Shown: positions 21,684 to 34,342, counted from the stretch's first letter. The stretch is 64,000 nt of DNA from Cryoendolithus antarcticus (GCA_002077065.1 NAJO01000006.1:806001-870000), one strand, 5' to 3'. Notes: generated by a model not told the origin, from the letters alone. Made by a program: numbers and translations.

Positions 21684-24600
21684 TCACCCAGCAGCAGACG
21701 CTTTCGGCATCGGAAACCTCTCCATCAGTTCCTCGATCTTCGGAATCAGTTCCGGTATTCGGAACGGCTTGCTCACAACATCGTCCTGAGAGTCGTTAGC
21801 ATCACTTCCACCCCGTGACTAGCACACACCATGATCTCCACTTACCATCCCCGCGTCCAACGCAGTCTGGATCTGCTCACTCCTCGCGTTCGCCGTCACA
21901 GCAATGATAGGGATATGTCCCCTGAGCTTGCCCTCCCGTTCCATCTCTCTGATTCTCCGCGTGCAAGTCAAGCCATCCATGACTGGCATTTCTTGGTCCA
22001 TCAAGACAACGCCTAGCTCTAGCGTCCCGCCTTCAGACCAGTACGTACTTTGTGCAAGCTTCTCGAGGGCTTCGCCACCGTGATTGGCAACGTGCACTTC
22101 CGTCCCCATGTTGCGGAGTTGCTTTTGCAGCACTTTCTGGTTGACGAGGTTGTCTTCCACAATGAGCACCTTCTTCTTGATTGGCGTCGTAGGCTTGGCA
22201 GGTACTGGTGCCGTGGTGCCATTCGAGCCGAGAGTAGGCACTATACCGCTCCTAGTGCGGCGATCGACGGTGTCTCGTCGTTGGGCGGCGTTAAGACCAG
22301 AGGCCTCGTTGACGGAAGGCGGCGTGCTCCGTCTTGCAGCGACGTAGAAGGCAAAAATGGAGCCTTTTCCAGCCTCGCTCTCGACGCCGATCTCTCCGCC
22401 TTGTAATTCGGTAAGTTCTCTGGAGATAAATAGGCCCAAACCCGAGCCTCCATATTGCACATGCGTTCGTGGACTCGCCTGCGAGAATCTCATGAATAGC
22501 ATCTTTTTCTCTTCTCCGCTTAGACCTCTCCCGGTGTCTCTCACACTGAAGAGGATGTACACCTTGTCTCCACTGCCCCAATCCTTATCCTCTTCCATTT
22601 TGGCCTCTATCTTGCGATTCCTGGTAGCAAAATACTTGACTGGCGCCCCCTCGCTGCCATTGGGCCTAGTATTGCTGGCCGCTATACTGACTGTGATTGT
22701 TCGTTTGCTCTCCGTAGTGGTGAATTTGATCGCATTGGTTGTGAGATTGATAAGGACCTGCAGCACACGCGACGGGTCAAAGCGCACCCAATCGAGGTTC
22801 ATGGACTTGTAAGACTGATCAACGACGAAACGCATCTGTATATCAGCAGCTTGCAGCTCGCCTTCGTGCATCTTCAACGCTCGTTGGACTACGTTCAAGG
22901 GCTGCGCATCGACTGGCGTCACCAATAGCAGCGCAGAGTCGAGCTTCGAAAGGGTGAGAATGTCGTCCACGATACGCTTCTGGTGCTGAGAGCACAGATT
23001 GATGGTTTGTGCTGCGTCTAGACAGCTTGCAAGCATCTCCTCGGTGATTGGTCGTGAATTCGAGGATGAGTGCTTAGCACGAAGCTCGGTGAGTGACCCG
23101 ATAATTTCGTCGCTGCACTGCAGTATCGCCGAGAGAGGATTCCGCATTTCGTGGGAGGTTATGTCGATGAAGTTCTCTTGTTGGCGTTTCAGCTCGACGG
23201 CTTCCTCCATCTTGCGAGTCTGTATGCCTTCCGCCCATTTCTGTTGTGAGATGTTGGTAATGCTCCCAAACACGATCTTCAGTCGCCCGTCAACGTGTTG
23301 CTCAGGATATGCAGAGAACAGCACCCATGTATCACCTCGAACACCATTCCGGCCCTCCCACTGGGCTTTGAAACGGAACTCGTTGCTCACTGGCTTCACA
23401 TCTTGTACGACAATACGCCACAGAGATTTGACCAGCTCGAGATCATCAGGCATTACAGCATCCATCCAGGTGTCTGCCATGCGTTGACCTTTCGGAACGC
23501 GAGACAACTCGTGCCAAGCATCATTAGCGAATGTGATCTTGCCGTCCGATGAGGCAATAAACATTCCGACTGGTGCAAACTCAGCCATTCGAGTGAATTT
23601 GGTTTCACTTTCGATAGCTTCCTGCGTTCGTGCTGCGAGTTGCTCAGAGAGCTCAATGCGATCCAGTGCAGCGAGCTTCGCAGCCTTCTGCCCACGTCGG
23701 ATCTCCTCTTCGAACAACACCACGGATGCGAGTGAGGTCGCCAGCTGGCGTGCAAGCAATTGCACGAACAGACTATAGTCATCATCGTACGGTCGTCTCG
23801 GATTGACTCCCAGCACCAGATAGCCCAGTGCCGAGTCGCCAGTCATAGGATGAATCGGACACACCACGACTGAAGTGCACGGATCCCCAAATCCTCTCCA
23901 CTCCAGCCCTTCAAGCAGTGAGGCGGGTAGATCATCAGTTCCAACTTCCATCACTTTGGGTCGATCACTCTTCATCACTTCGCGGAACTGAGGGCCGAAG
24001 CCATCAGTTCCATTTTTTAGCTCGATCATCTCGGGCGCACATGCATGTCCTACTGGGACGCCAAGAGCACCCTCCAAGAAGCATTGCCGTGTACCGAAGC
24101 CAGAATTGGAATAGACACTGCTGCTGTCACTATCGCTCTCGTCCATTACAGAGTAAAGCAGTAGGAAGGGTGAGTCAGCCTCGTTGACTATTGATAGTTA
24201 GCATTCATTACTGCGCTTAAACCCTCATTCTGTGACATACACTCAAAGGCACCCTGTACCTGTGCCCAGAAACCCTTGACATCACGTGCAGAAGCAGTGC
24301 GTTCTCCAACTTCACGGAGAGTGAGCATCCTCCGCTCTGCAATTTTCCTCCTCGTCTTCTCGAAGGCAGGGTTGTACAAGCCCATAACCGTGCCCTCGCC
24401 ACCCACCATCGGAATGATGGACCAGGAGAAGTACGTCTCTTCGAGGAAGTTGCTGCGCTTGATGAATAGACAGTCATCGTCTTTCATTGTCGCTTCTCCA
24501 GTCAAGCGTGCATTAGCGAATACATCCTTCACCTCGTGCCAGATTTCTGCCCACGCTACGGCATAGCTCTGACCCATGAGTGTAGGGTGCTTCTGGCCAG

Positions 24601-26419
24601 CAAGTACGATATAAGCTTCATTGTAGATTGCAATTAGATCCTCGCCCCAATACATCGCTGCAGGGTGCGGTGAGGCCATGATGAGGTTGCACATCTGCCT
24701 CAAATCATTCGTCCACCCTTCGATCGGTCCGAGACTAGTGCTACCCCAATCGATCGAGCGAGCGAACTGAATGTGTTTGGGCAAGCTATCGGACAGAGGT
24801 AGACGCGTCCAATCAAAGCTCGCCTTGCTCTTTACATCATAAGGAGTTGTAGGGATGTGACTATTGAACCAGTCAATGTTCGGGCCCGAATGTGGCACGT
24901 CATTCGGACCCAGGACACGTTGTACGTACGCATTTGGAGTGGGCAGTAGCCCAGCGACCTCATCGGGCGTTTCATATTTGTTGGCAGATGCTGACTCGAT
25001 GCTCTCAATTGGTTGAGCAAGATCAGGACTCACCGGCGTGTTCTGATCGGTTGTGATTATACCAGCTGCGCCAAAGTAGTCGCTGGGCTCGGAGACATGC
25101 CCTTGAGCGGGTACAGAGCTTGGCACACTCGTCGGTCGTGCAAGGCTTGGCTTTCGCTGGGTCGATGCTTCTGGTGATTGGAACGAGCCACTGATAATGC
25201 GTAATCGCTTTCGTAATGTCGAGCACGTCCAGAGGATCCCCGCAAATGCAAATGCCGGCAGACAAACATTCAAGCTCTCACCGTGTATTGTAGCGCTCAA
25301 AAGCCAAGACTTGAACTCGAGGTATGTCTTCGTTCCCGGCGATTCGCCCTCTGTCGATATACCCTGCACACTATCGAGCAAACCCTCATAACTTCGTATA
25401 GACGTATTCGCAAACAACAGCGCAATCTGTCCCGGCCCGTAATTCGCACTATCCCCCAAATCAATAATGAACGTCGGCCGTTCGTCCTGCTCCAGCAACT
25501 CCACAATCCCTATCGAGTTCAGGTGTCTCGCCGCATCGTGTCCCAGACCAGGTGTGCTATCGGGACTGTGGCTTCCACCCACACTCCCTCGATCGATACT
25601 TTGTCTGGAACTGTAAGGCGCACTCGTAGGCGTATATCCAGTATGGCCTCCAGAGTTCGTTGACGGCACAGTCCCCCTGGCTAAGCTTACGGTCTTGATA
25701 TGTGAGTCCTCTCCTCGAGCCTTGCTTAGCATCTTCGCGCCCGCTTCAGAGCTACTGAAGCGCGCGGGGAGATCCGGGCGTTGGCGAGGGGAGTTGCTGA
25801 AAAAAAGTGGACTTGGCGGTTGAAGTGGGGCTTGATAGGATGTGTTTGTGAAGCCTAAGCCGTCAAGGCTATATTTGATGCGTGGCTTGACTCTGGCTCG
25901 CTTGGTCTCCGGCTCAGAGGTAGGTCCAGCTGTGGGCGGAGCGACGCGCTTCCTGCTCGCGGTACTTGGGGTGGTGGGAGCAGCGAAGTGCGCGGCTGGC
26001 GTAGGGAAAGAGGTCGGCGGTATGCGAGGAGCGTCGATCGCGCTTGCTGCCCGCGCGCGACTTCCTAGACTGCCAGAGGTAGGACTCACGCTTCCGTTGC
26101 GATGCTCAGTGGAGATGAGGGAAGCCCATATCGAGTGCTCCCGCGGTGTGCTCGTATGCGATTCTTTAGTCCCAACAACACCGTTCCTGCCCAACTGGCC
26201 AAATGCACTTTCCTCCTGTCCACTCTCCGCGAGTATCGCCTTGAGTGTATGCAATTTCTGATGTCCCGGCGTGCTTTGTCTCCGGAATGGGCTGGAAGTC
26301 CTCACGGCAGGGGCGCGCGGAACGGGGGGCGGGGCGGTGTGAGTCGCCGGCGAGGTAAAGATCGAGACCTGCTGTCTGTTGGCGCGGATACTGGGAGTGT
26401 CTATGCTGCCGTCGTTCAT
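21684..26419 (-). CDS. Hybrid sensor histidine kinase (PAS-PAS/GAF-HisKA-HATPase-REC)
   Basis: Three exons, 26419-24241, 24187-21846 and 21785-21684, coding 1,540 aa. The 53-nt first intron (GTATGT, branch-like GCTAAC, ATAG) restores the conserved join AFEFNEADSPFLLLY. The 60-nt second intron (GTAAGT...CTCAG) splits the receiver domain and restores DAGM|DDVVSKPFR. In order: about 300 disordered residues; a PAS-like fold near 320-430; a second sensor region near 555-710 (DWGSTSLGPIEGW, YNEAYIVLAGQKHP); a GAF-like stretch; a PAS domain near 920-1040; HisKA with phospho-acceptor His in SHEMRNPL at about 1072; ATPase boxes NLTTNAIKF, DTGRGL and GSGLGLFIS; and REC with phospho-acceptor Asp in VVLMDQEMPVMDG at about 1457 and the Lys in SKPF. 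All catalytic residues seem intact. No membrane segment is evident, so it is probably cytosolic. The stimulus is unknown. Confidence 0.92.
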
Positions 26420-26817
26420 CACCTCTGTGGGCAGTGAGGTGGTGGCATTAATCAAAATGTTTATTGATCGTCAAGCAGGGGACCGCGTCTGCCGAACTGC
26501 CCTGAGGTCGGGTGGATTCGCAGTGGAGTTACGTCATGTGCATTGAGACTGTGCAGGGCAGAGGCGAACGCAAAGGCAGACGAAAGGAGACATTGAGGCG
26601 TTTAGACCATCATTACGGACACACAGAAGCACATCAGATCAGAGGGTTACGATACTACTAGAGCCGTGGAGCGACTGGCTTCACTGATCGAAGCGATGGT
26701 CTGCATATCTCCTCATAATTGCGTGTGCGCCCCGGTCCGCGACTGTCGATCGTGTCAAACGCTAAAACGCCTCCACATGTCGCGCCACTACGTTTATAGC
26801 CATGTAGCCGACGACGA
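26420..26817. other. Intergenic region, histidine kinase promoter
   Basis: Lies 5' of the kinase and 3' of the Clr5-domain gene. No gene is visible; it presumably carries the kinase promoter and leader. Confidence 0.4.
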
Positions 26818-28798
26818 TCATGCATAGCCTCCGTTCAGCTCGACCACGAACATAACCTTACCATCTGCAGTGTCCTTAGCGGTCTCCAAGTATGCCTCGA
26901 GCTCATCGTTACCATCAATCAGATAGCTGTCCTCTCTCGCTCCAACATCGACAAGCATCTGCTCACCATCCTGCTCGGGCGCCGCGTGCTTGACGATTCC
27001 ATGGACCTTGCCCACCTTTGCTGCACCAGCTTTACTAGTAGCAGCGGCGTGTAAGGCTTCCATTGTGACAGCTGTGAGTTTCCCGAGCCACATCTTCGCG
27101 TGATGACCGATGAGATGCGAGTTTGGCGCCAGGCGAAAGTAGGCCGGTATCTGCACTGTCGGGACAGGCGGTCCTGTGAGCGCAGCAAAGAGCGCGGGAT
27201 CCAGACCAGGTGACGTGGGAGCGTTGCTGGTCCCTGTGGCTGGAGCTGGCGCAGGTCTTCGAGCAGGTCCACGCGGTGTGGGGAGAACGGTCTTCGGCCC
27301 TCGCAAGCCCTTAAGCTTCTTGTTTCTCATAGGTCCTGGTCCTGGACCGCCGTTCGGGTCAATCCGCGGGCCTATGGAAGGATCGTTCTTGAGACGGCCG
27401 TCGTTCAGGCGCTTCATAGCATCACGCATAAGGATGGCTAGGAACTTGCGCTTCTCTTCGTCAATGCCTTGATCTCTGATGCGGACCAGAGTCGGAGTCT
27501 TTCCAAGCCAGTTCTGATACAGTCTGTCCCAGCGGTCCTCGCCACACTCCATTCGCGTGGTGAAGCCATCCTCGACGAGCATCTCGTAGAAAATGTGTCG
27601 GACTTGCTTGCTCTCTGTAGGGTTGAGATTCAGACCATTGTTGGCATCGGCCATGGTTACGCGACTGTTGAGCACACGCATCTTCTTTGTGACATCTGAG
27701 CACACCACTTCAAGCGCGTTCGCAACTTTGTCAGCCTCGGGATGAGGTGCGTTCATCACCGTGGCGACGTGAACATTTTCTCTAATCAGACGATCTTTTG
27801 ACGCATCCCATGCACCTGGCTGGCACAGCGTTTTCTTGATGATGCCTAACTCTGTACAGATGCTCATGTAATGCTGGCGTACATTCGCATACGCGTCATT
27901 GTCAAGTTGCAAGAAAGCCTTGCACTCGTCGAGCGTAGTCTCGGACTTGTAGCGAGGCGGCAGGCCAGGTGCATCAGGAGGTAGCATACCACGCCCGATC
28001 AAACGACGGCGCCGCTTCCTGGTTTGAAAGAGCTCGTCACTCTTTTCCTGCAGCTCGGCGAGAGTGCGTTGTCCCGAGCGCGGGAATTGGGCACTAGCAG
28101 GGCCTGGGGTGAGTGCGTCCAATTCGGGTCCAGGCATGGGAGGGTAGCTCATTTGATGCTGCTGGGCGTGGAACATCTGCATCGCCGCTGCAGCATCGCT
28201 TGTGGCGGTAGAACGAGGAATTTCATCGTGGAAACTCGCCACACCCGTCACAGAGATCTCGCCAGTGGCCTCTGGGGCATGACCAGCATGACTAGGCAGA
28301 CGTTCATACGCAGTGCTGTTCCGAAGCAGTAGTCCATGCCTGCGGCGAATGGCACCAATGGCGTGGTCAGTCAGCTCGGGGAAGCCTTCACTACGGAGAG
28401 TGTTGGCAATGTAGGCATTGTCACAGTTCTGTTGCCAGAGTCCTTTGATCCTTTCTGCGATCACTTCCTCGTCCTCGGGCGAGGGCTTGTACTTCTTTGC
28501 TGGGAAGCCCCATTCTTTGAATTGGCGGCGGAAAGCCCCAGGACTAGTATAACCAGTCAGTCATGCGTGACCTTTCCCGAGCGCCGTACACCGACAGGCG
28601 ACGGTGTGGGTTTAGCTCTCGGAGATATAGTCACCGGTAGCTACGGTAAGGTACGTACATTGGAAGTTCCGATTCTGGCACGCTCAATGCCTGAGAGAAG
28701 TATTGGATGACCTCCCGTGTCGATTTGCCCTCCTCGATGACCAGCTTGTGACAGATATCGCGCTTGTCGCTCCAGTCGTGCTTCTTTTGGCGACCCAT
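26818..28798 (-). CDS. Clr5-domain protein
   Basis: Two exons, 28798-28659 and 28543-26818, joined by a 115-nt intron (GTACGT...ACTAG) in phase 2, coding 621 aa. The Clr5 domain lies at the N-terminus: exon 1 starts MGRQKKHDWSDKRDICHKL with VIEEGKSTREVIQYF, and the join gives ELPIPGAFRRQFKEWGFP. A second helical DNA-binding-like motif follows (ERIKGLWQQN, IGAIRRRHGLLL). The centre has a KRRRRLIGRG basic patch, a probable nuclear signal, and a conserved helical block (residues about 250-450). Fission yeast Clr5 is needed for silencing at the mating-type locus; many filamentous fungi have several Clr5-domain proteins with unknown roles. It shares a divergent promoter with the Rab4-type gene. 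Confidence 0.82.
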
Positions 28799-29163
28799 CT
28801 TGATGTCAACGTGAATGTGTAGGGGCGGCGAGATAGAGGAATGGTGGAGGATGAAGTCGTGTTTCGCGCGCCGTAGAAAATGGAAGGAGCCGATCGGCTG
28901 CGGCTTACCTTCCGCGCCGCACCACGTGGGAAGCTCTTTTCAGTCGCGCCCTATCTTGTTTCATCTTGCTTCTGAACCCGAGCGATCGATCTTGGACATA
29001 CCAGCATATAGGTTCTCTATTTACAAAGACCTACAGTGACCACGGCAGAATGTCACACGATTACATACACAAGATGGCATTTACGGCGCGATAGCATTAG
29101 GTCTCGCGAGAGCCGACCAAGCACCATCTGAAGGTAGAATTCTAAGACGATAGCCTCTCCAAC
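28799..29163. other. Divergent promoter region, Clr5-domain / Rab4
   Basis: 365 bases between two divergent start codons. It holds one palindromic CACGTG box. No gene fits. Confidence 0.45.
28923..28928. promoter_or_regulatory. CACGTG E-box in the divergent promoter
   Basis: A perfect palindromic E-box lies about 125 bases 5' of the Clr5-domain ATG and about 235 bases 5' of the Rab4 ATG. bHLH factors such as the one encoded at 6103-6510 bind this class of site. A single hexamer can occur by chance. Confidence 0.22.
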
Positions 29164-30117
29164 ATGGCCCGGAAACGTCGCAGCTCCACCGCATCCTCCC
29201 AAACTACCACTTCTGGCCATGGCTCCGGTCAGGAAATGGGCAGTATGTACGATTACCTAGCTAAGATCATCCTCCTCGGTCCCAGCGGCACCGGCAAGTC
29301 TTGCCTCCTGCACCGCTTCGTGAAAGACCAATGGCGCACTCTTAGCAGTCAGACCATCGGAGTGGAGTTTGCTTCGAAGATTGTCAAGGTTGGTACTCCT
29401 GGACGACGGAAACGAGTAAAGCTGCAGCTGTGGGATACGGCGGGTACGGAGCGATTCAGGAGCGTCAGTCGGAGCTACTATCGAGGTGCTGCAGGCGCAA
29501 TTTTGGTCTACGATATCAGCAGTCTTGACACGTTCCGGGACTTGGGGACTTTCCTGGGCGATGCGAGGGCACTAGCGAGTCCGAAAATGACCGTGCTGCT
29601 CGTAGGAAACAAGGTCGACGTCGAAGACTCGCAAGGGCAGCCAGATCTGCTTGACGATGACCCTGTCGGGAGCCTGCACTCGACGAGATCTACGAGTACG
29701 CTTGGTCCAGGACTGGGCGCTCAACAACGCGCTACGCGCAGTCAAGTGGGCCGGGCGGTACCAACTGCCACTGCTGCGCAATGGGCGACTCAACACGGAA
29801 TTCCTGCTGCGGTGGAGGTATCTGCGTTGACCGGCGATGGCGTCGAGGAAGTCTTTAACAAGCTCGCGAGAACTATCCTGACTAAGATTGAGCTTGGAGA
29901 GATCGATCCAGACGATCCAACGTCAGGCATACAGTACGGAGATGCTGACTACCATCGCTACAATGACGATGGGTCTAGCATCAAGTCAGGGATGACTGTA
30001 GATGGCTATGGCTCTGCAAGACGAAGAGGAGGACGGAGTGCTGCTACGGGCGGCTGGAGCGACGTGTTCAAGCTTGGCCGACCTCGTAGCAGAGGTGGAG
30101 CTGGCCGGTGCTGTTGA
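29164..30117 (+). CDS. Rab4-type small GTPase
   Basis: A single exon of 317 aa. After a Ser/Thr-rich lead of about 27 residues comes the G domain: P-loop GPSGTGKS, switch I with TIGVEFASK, WDTAGTERFRSV, guanine-specificity NKVD and EVSAL. The C-terminus ends in CC, the double prenylation signal of Rabs. SRSYYRGAAGAILVYD and the Rab4-like switch support a Ypt4/Rab4 assignment, involved in endosomal recycling. Two features are unusual. Switch II has Thr (residue 95) where most Rabs have the catalytic Gln, which would be expected to slow GTP hydrolysis; I believe other fungal Rab4 proteins share this but could not check. There is also an insertion of about 40 residues between NKVD and SAL. Confidence 0.88.
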   Translation: MARKRRSSTASSQTTTSGHGSGQEMGSMYDYLAKIILLGPSGTGKSCLLHRFVKDQWRTLSSQTIGVEFASKIVKVGTPGRRKRVKLQLWDTAGTERFRSVSRSYYRGAAGAILVYDISSLDTFRDLGTFLGDARALASPKMTVLLVGNKVDVEDSQGQPDLLDDDPVGSLHSTRSTSTLGPGLGAQQRATRSQVGRAVPTATAAQWATQHGIPAAVEVSALTGDGVEEVFNKLARTILTKIELGEIDPDDPTSGIQYGDADYHRYNDDGSSIKSGMTVDGYGSARRRGGRSAATGGWSDVFKLGRPRSRGGAGRCC

Positions 30118-30974
30118 CGAGCTTTCCCTCACATTATTCCCGTTCTTCAGCGAGGCGTTTGGGGCACCTGCTGCATTTGGGCAAGGAGTTTATTCATTCT
30201 TGTATGGGGATGCATATGAGTCCGTAAGCCATCGGTCGATAAGCCGCAGATCTTGTACGCACACCAATGCAGATCATGTTGTGCTTGCCGAAAATGGCGC
30301 CGAGACAGGCGTCGTGATGCTTCCCTCGACCATGTGACGCTGTCATTTCTACTGTGATTGATAGTTGCCACAGCACGCTGTTCAGGACGCTCCTTTATGT
30401 CAATTCCCTTTTCCACTTCTGCGTCCTGTTGCTCTCGATTCGTCGATACACAAGCCTTTGACCGCAGTCAATACGCCCGCTACCCCACAGCCAAGATGTC
30501 GCAGCAGGCTTGAAGTCATTAAAGACTGCATCTCAAAACTCAATTCAATTCGCTTCCAGCGTCCGCCTAGCAACCACATGGACATCGGGCCGGCTTTGAC
30601 GAGCTACGAGCGAGGACTCCGCTTTCCCATTGCAACTTGGTGGGGTAATCCTGCATTCACGCATTGACTATGCCTGTTCCTGACTTCCCCAAAGTCAATC
30701 CACGGTGCATGCCGCTGAATTGCGGGGTTTGTTTGCATGAGATCACTGGTATCGAGTGATCCTGATGCAGGACGACGTCGTTTGGATGAGAGCTAGCAGA
30801 GCTGGTGCACGGCGATCCGACTGCTTCCATGGTGACCGTCGTGAGACATAAGACCTGCTGCCGTGCTGCGCTGTTCGGCGTCTTCCTCCGCATTGCGGTA
30901 GCTTTGGCCTTCATAGCCATCTTGCTGCTCGTGTTAATCGGCAAGCACCGTTAGTCAGCGACTCCAACTACGAG
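30118..30974. other. Intergenic region upstream of the alpha-glucosidase
   Basis: About 860 bases between two same-strand genes, likely with the GH31 promoter. A GCGGGG (CreA-like) hexamer at 30722-30727 is the only candidate site and could be chance. No gene is visible. Confidence 0.4.
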
Positions 30975-33900
30975 ATGGCGAAACTAGCATCCTGGAGAAC
31001 TGCGGTTGTGGTACTGGCATCGACCTCGTTAATCAATGGCCAGACTACCGCCGAGAGCACTTCGAAAGCTGATGGACTAGTATCGAGTCAAAGCTCGACG
31101 AACACAGGCGGCACTGCTACTGCCACGATCAGCGGAAGCCAGACGACGTACAGCGTTGCATTTACGGTGCCAGCCAGCGCTGATAACGGGCCAAACCTGC
31201 TGCCAAACATCAAGAACACAACTGCGGTCCAGGCTCAGGATGTGTGCCCCGGCTACAAGGCTAGCGGTGTACAGAGGACTGCTTACGGCTTCAGCGCCTC
31301 CCTCACTCTTGCGGGCAATCCGGTAGGTCTCGGACTCCGTTCCAAGAATCCTCGAGGAGCTAGCTGACCCAAAGTAGTGCAACGTCTACGGCACGGACAT
31401 CGAAGAGCTTACTCTTACCGTCGACGTCCAAACAGCACATCGTCTAAATGTCAACATCAAGCCGGCACACTTAGACAGTAGCAACATCACTCAATATGTA
31501 CTATCAGAGGACCTCATCCCTTTCCCAGCACAAGGCTTCGCGGATCCCACGACACAGAACATCGATCTGCAGTTCTCATGGAGCAACGACCCGTCTTTCT
31601 CCTTCACTGTCGTACGCAAGTCCACCGGCGACGTGCTGTTCGATACTCGAGGCAGCGTACTCGTCTACGAGAATCAATTCATCGAGTTTGTCACGCAGCT
31701 GCCGGAGGACTACAAGTCAGTCGCCCTCACATTCGTGTCAGGATTAGTCACTGACTTATGGACAGCCTGTACGGTATGGGCGAACGTATTCACGACCTCC
31801 GCCTCGGCAATAACTTCACAGCAACCTTTTATGCCGCTGATGCGGGTGACCCAATCGATGGCAACATCTACGGCAGTCATCCCTTCTACCTCGACACCAG
31901 ATACTACGAAGTCGATGCCGAGACTGGTGCCCACACACTTGTGACCACGCAGAATACTTCGGCCAGCAATCAGTACGTCGGCATGAGCCATGGCGTCTTT
32001 CAACGTTCTGCTCATGGTATGGAGGCACTACTGCTGCCCACGAACCTGACTTGGCGGGCACTTGGCGGCTCTATTGATCTGTACTTCTTTGATGGGCCGA
32101 CGCAAGATGCTGTGACGAAGCAGTATCAGATCGGCGCCATCGGATTGCCAGCTCAGCAGCAGTACTGGACGCTCGGCTTCCACCAATGTCGATGGGGGTA
32201 AGTCATTCCACATTTACAGTGCTACATGCAGCGGCTGACACCCATTCCGTTATAAAAATTGGACCGAGACTGAGGCTGTGGTTGAGGCCTATCGTGCAGC
32301 GGATATCCCATTGGAGTGCATCTGGAACGATATCGATTGTAAGTTTCCAGTGCATTGTCTCTGCGCCTGATCAGACGTCTCCTGGCTCCTTTGTGCATGA
32401 CTGCGCAACTATGGCATGCGCCAGAGTTTGTTGATGTAGCGTTGAAAGTCTGACGAGTCTTTCAGACATGTTTCAGTACCGGGATTTCACACAAGATCCA
32501 AACACATTTTCCCCAGCAGCGGGTGCCGGCTTCTTCGCACGACTAGCTGCCTCTAATCAACACTACGTTCCAATTGTCGACTCTGCCATCTACATTCCGA
32601 ACCCTAACAACGCCAGCGATAACTACAGCATCTATACCGACGGTGACAACCGCGGTGTATTCTTGACGAACCCGGATGGGAGTCAGTATATTGGCTCTGT
32701 TTGGCCTGGTTATACAGTGTTCCCGGATTGGCACACAGAGCAGTCCGTACCATGGTGGACTGATGCCATGGCCGCGCACTATAAAGAGATTCCATGGTCT
32801 GGTATCTGGATTGACATGTCTGAAGTCTCGTCGTTCTGCGTCGGCAGCTGCGGTACTGGCAACCTGTCTCTGAATCCGGTACACCCGCCATTCAGTCTAC
32901 CGGGCGAACCTGGCAATCTAGTCTTGAGCTATCCGGAGGGCTTCAATCTGACGAATGCCACGGAAGCTGCAGCTACATCCTCCCTCTCAGCATCCATCGC
33001 ATCCGCCGCTGCTGCGGCGACTCCACCATCAACAGCAACACTCCCCTACTTCTCCCCCGTCATCACCCCCGGAGTCCGCAACGTCAATCAGCCCCCCTAC
33101 GTAATCAACAACATCCAAGGCGACCTCGCAGTCCACGCCGTCAGCCCCAACGCAACCCACTACGACGGCACAGAAGAGTACGACGTCCACAACCTCTTCG
33201 GCCACCAGATCCTGAATGCGACATATCAAGCCCTCCTCGAAGTCTTCCCCGGCAAACGCCCCTTCATCATCGGCCGCTCGACTTTTGCGGGCACAGGCAA
33301 ATGGGCAGGCCACTGGGGCGGCGATAATGCCAGCTTGTTCGCTTACATGTACTTCTCCATCAGCCAAGCGCTGAACTTCGCGCTCTTTGGGATCCCGATG
33401 TTCGGCGTGGATACGTGTGGTTTTAACGGGAATTCTGATGAGGAGCTCTGCAATCGCTGGATGCAGCTCTCGGCTTTCTTCCCCTTCTACCGAAACCACA
33501 ACGTCCTCTCCTCCATTTCGCAGGAAGCTTACGTCTGGGCGTCCGTGGCTGAAGCCTCTCGCACGGCGATGGCGATCCGCTACTCCCTGCTACCGTACAT
33601 GTACACGCTCTTCTACCTCTCGCACACCACTGGCTCGACCGTCATGCGCGCCTTGGCCTGGGAGTTCCCCAATGACCCCTCCTTGGCCGACAACGATAAT
33701 CAGTTCCTCCTCGGCCCGAACCTCATGATCACTCCTATCCTTGGCCAAGGCCTCACATCACGCGGAGGTGTCTTCCCAGGAGTCGGGGAAGGCGAGATCT
33801 GGTACGACTGGTACACGCAAGCCGCTTTTGATGCGCAACCAGGCGTGAACCACACTATCGACGCTCCTTTGGGTCATATTCCAGTCTACATCCGTGGCGG

Positions 33901-34342
33901 AGCAGTGCTGCCGCAGCAGGAGCCGCTTCTGACCACCGCGGAGTGCCGCAACTCTTCTTGGTCCCTGATCGCTGCGCTCGACGCCAACGGTGCCGCAACG
34001 GGACAGCTGTACATCGACGACGGGGAGTCCATATCCCCGCCGTCTTCGCTGCTAGTGGACTTTACGGTCAGCAATGGGAGTCTGTACGCTTCGAGTCGCG
34101 GGTTGTACTCCGACACTAACAAGCTCGGCAATGTCACTATTCTGGGCGTGCAAAGCGATCCTAGCACAGTGACGTTGAACGGTGTGAGTCTGTTGGGACA
34201 GGGCGGTGGAGGCGGGTACGGCACGCAGAGTAATGCTACGATTGCTTACAACGGTACGAGTAAAGTGGTGAGCATCAAGGGCCTCGAGAGCTACACTGGA
34301 GATGGAGCTTGGGCGCAGGATTGGGTGTTGAGCTGGTCATAG
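30975..34342 (+). CDS. Secreted alpha-glucosidase, glycoside hydrolase family 31
   Basis: Five exons: 30975-31322, 31378-31715, 31766-32197, 32250-32338 and 32466-34342, coding 1,027 aa. A signal peptide (MAKLASWRTAVVVLAS) precedes the GH31 N-terminal beta-sandwich. Family motifs include NLYGMGERIHDLRLGN, GFHQCRWGYKNW, IWNDIDYM, the nucleophile Asp in WIDMSEV (codon 32813-32815) and GRSTFAGTGKWAGHWGGDN with the acid/base Asp. Many NxT/NxS sites suggest N-glycosylation. It releases glucose from maltose-type and starch-derived sugars outside the cell. Four introns are 55, 50, 52 and 127 nt. The third (32198-32249) has a normal GTAAGT donor, but the only frame-keeping acceptor is CG at 32248-32249; no AG lies between the upstream in-frame stop and the conserved YKNW codons. 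Either a rare splice site, a disabling mutation or a base-call error. Confidence 0.88.

Noticed and set aside
26420..26455. An upstream extension of the histidine kinase frame
   Set aside because: It begins at TTG, not ATG; the first ATG is at 26419.
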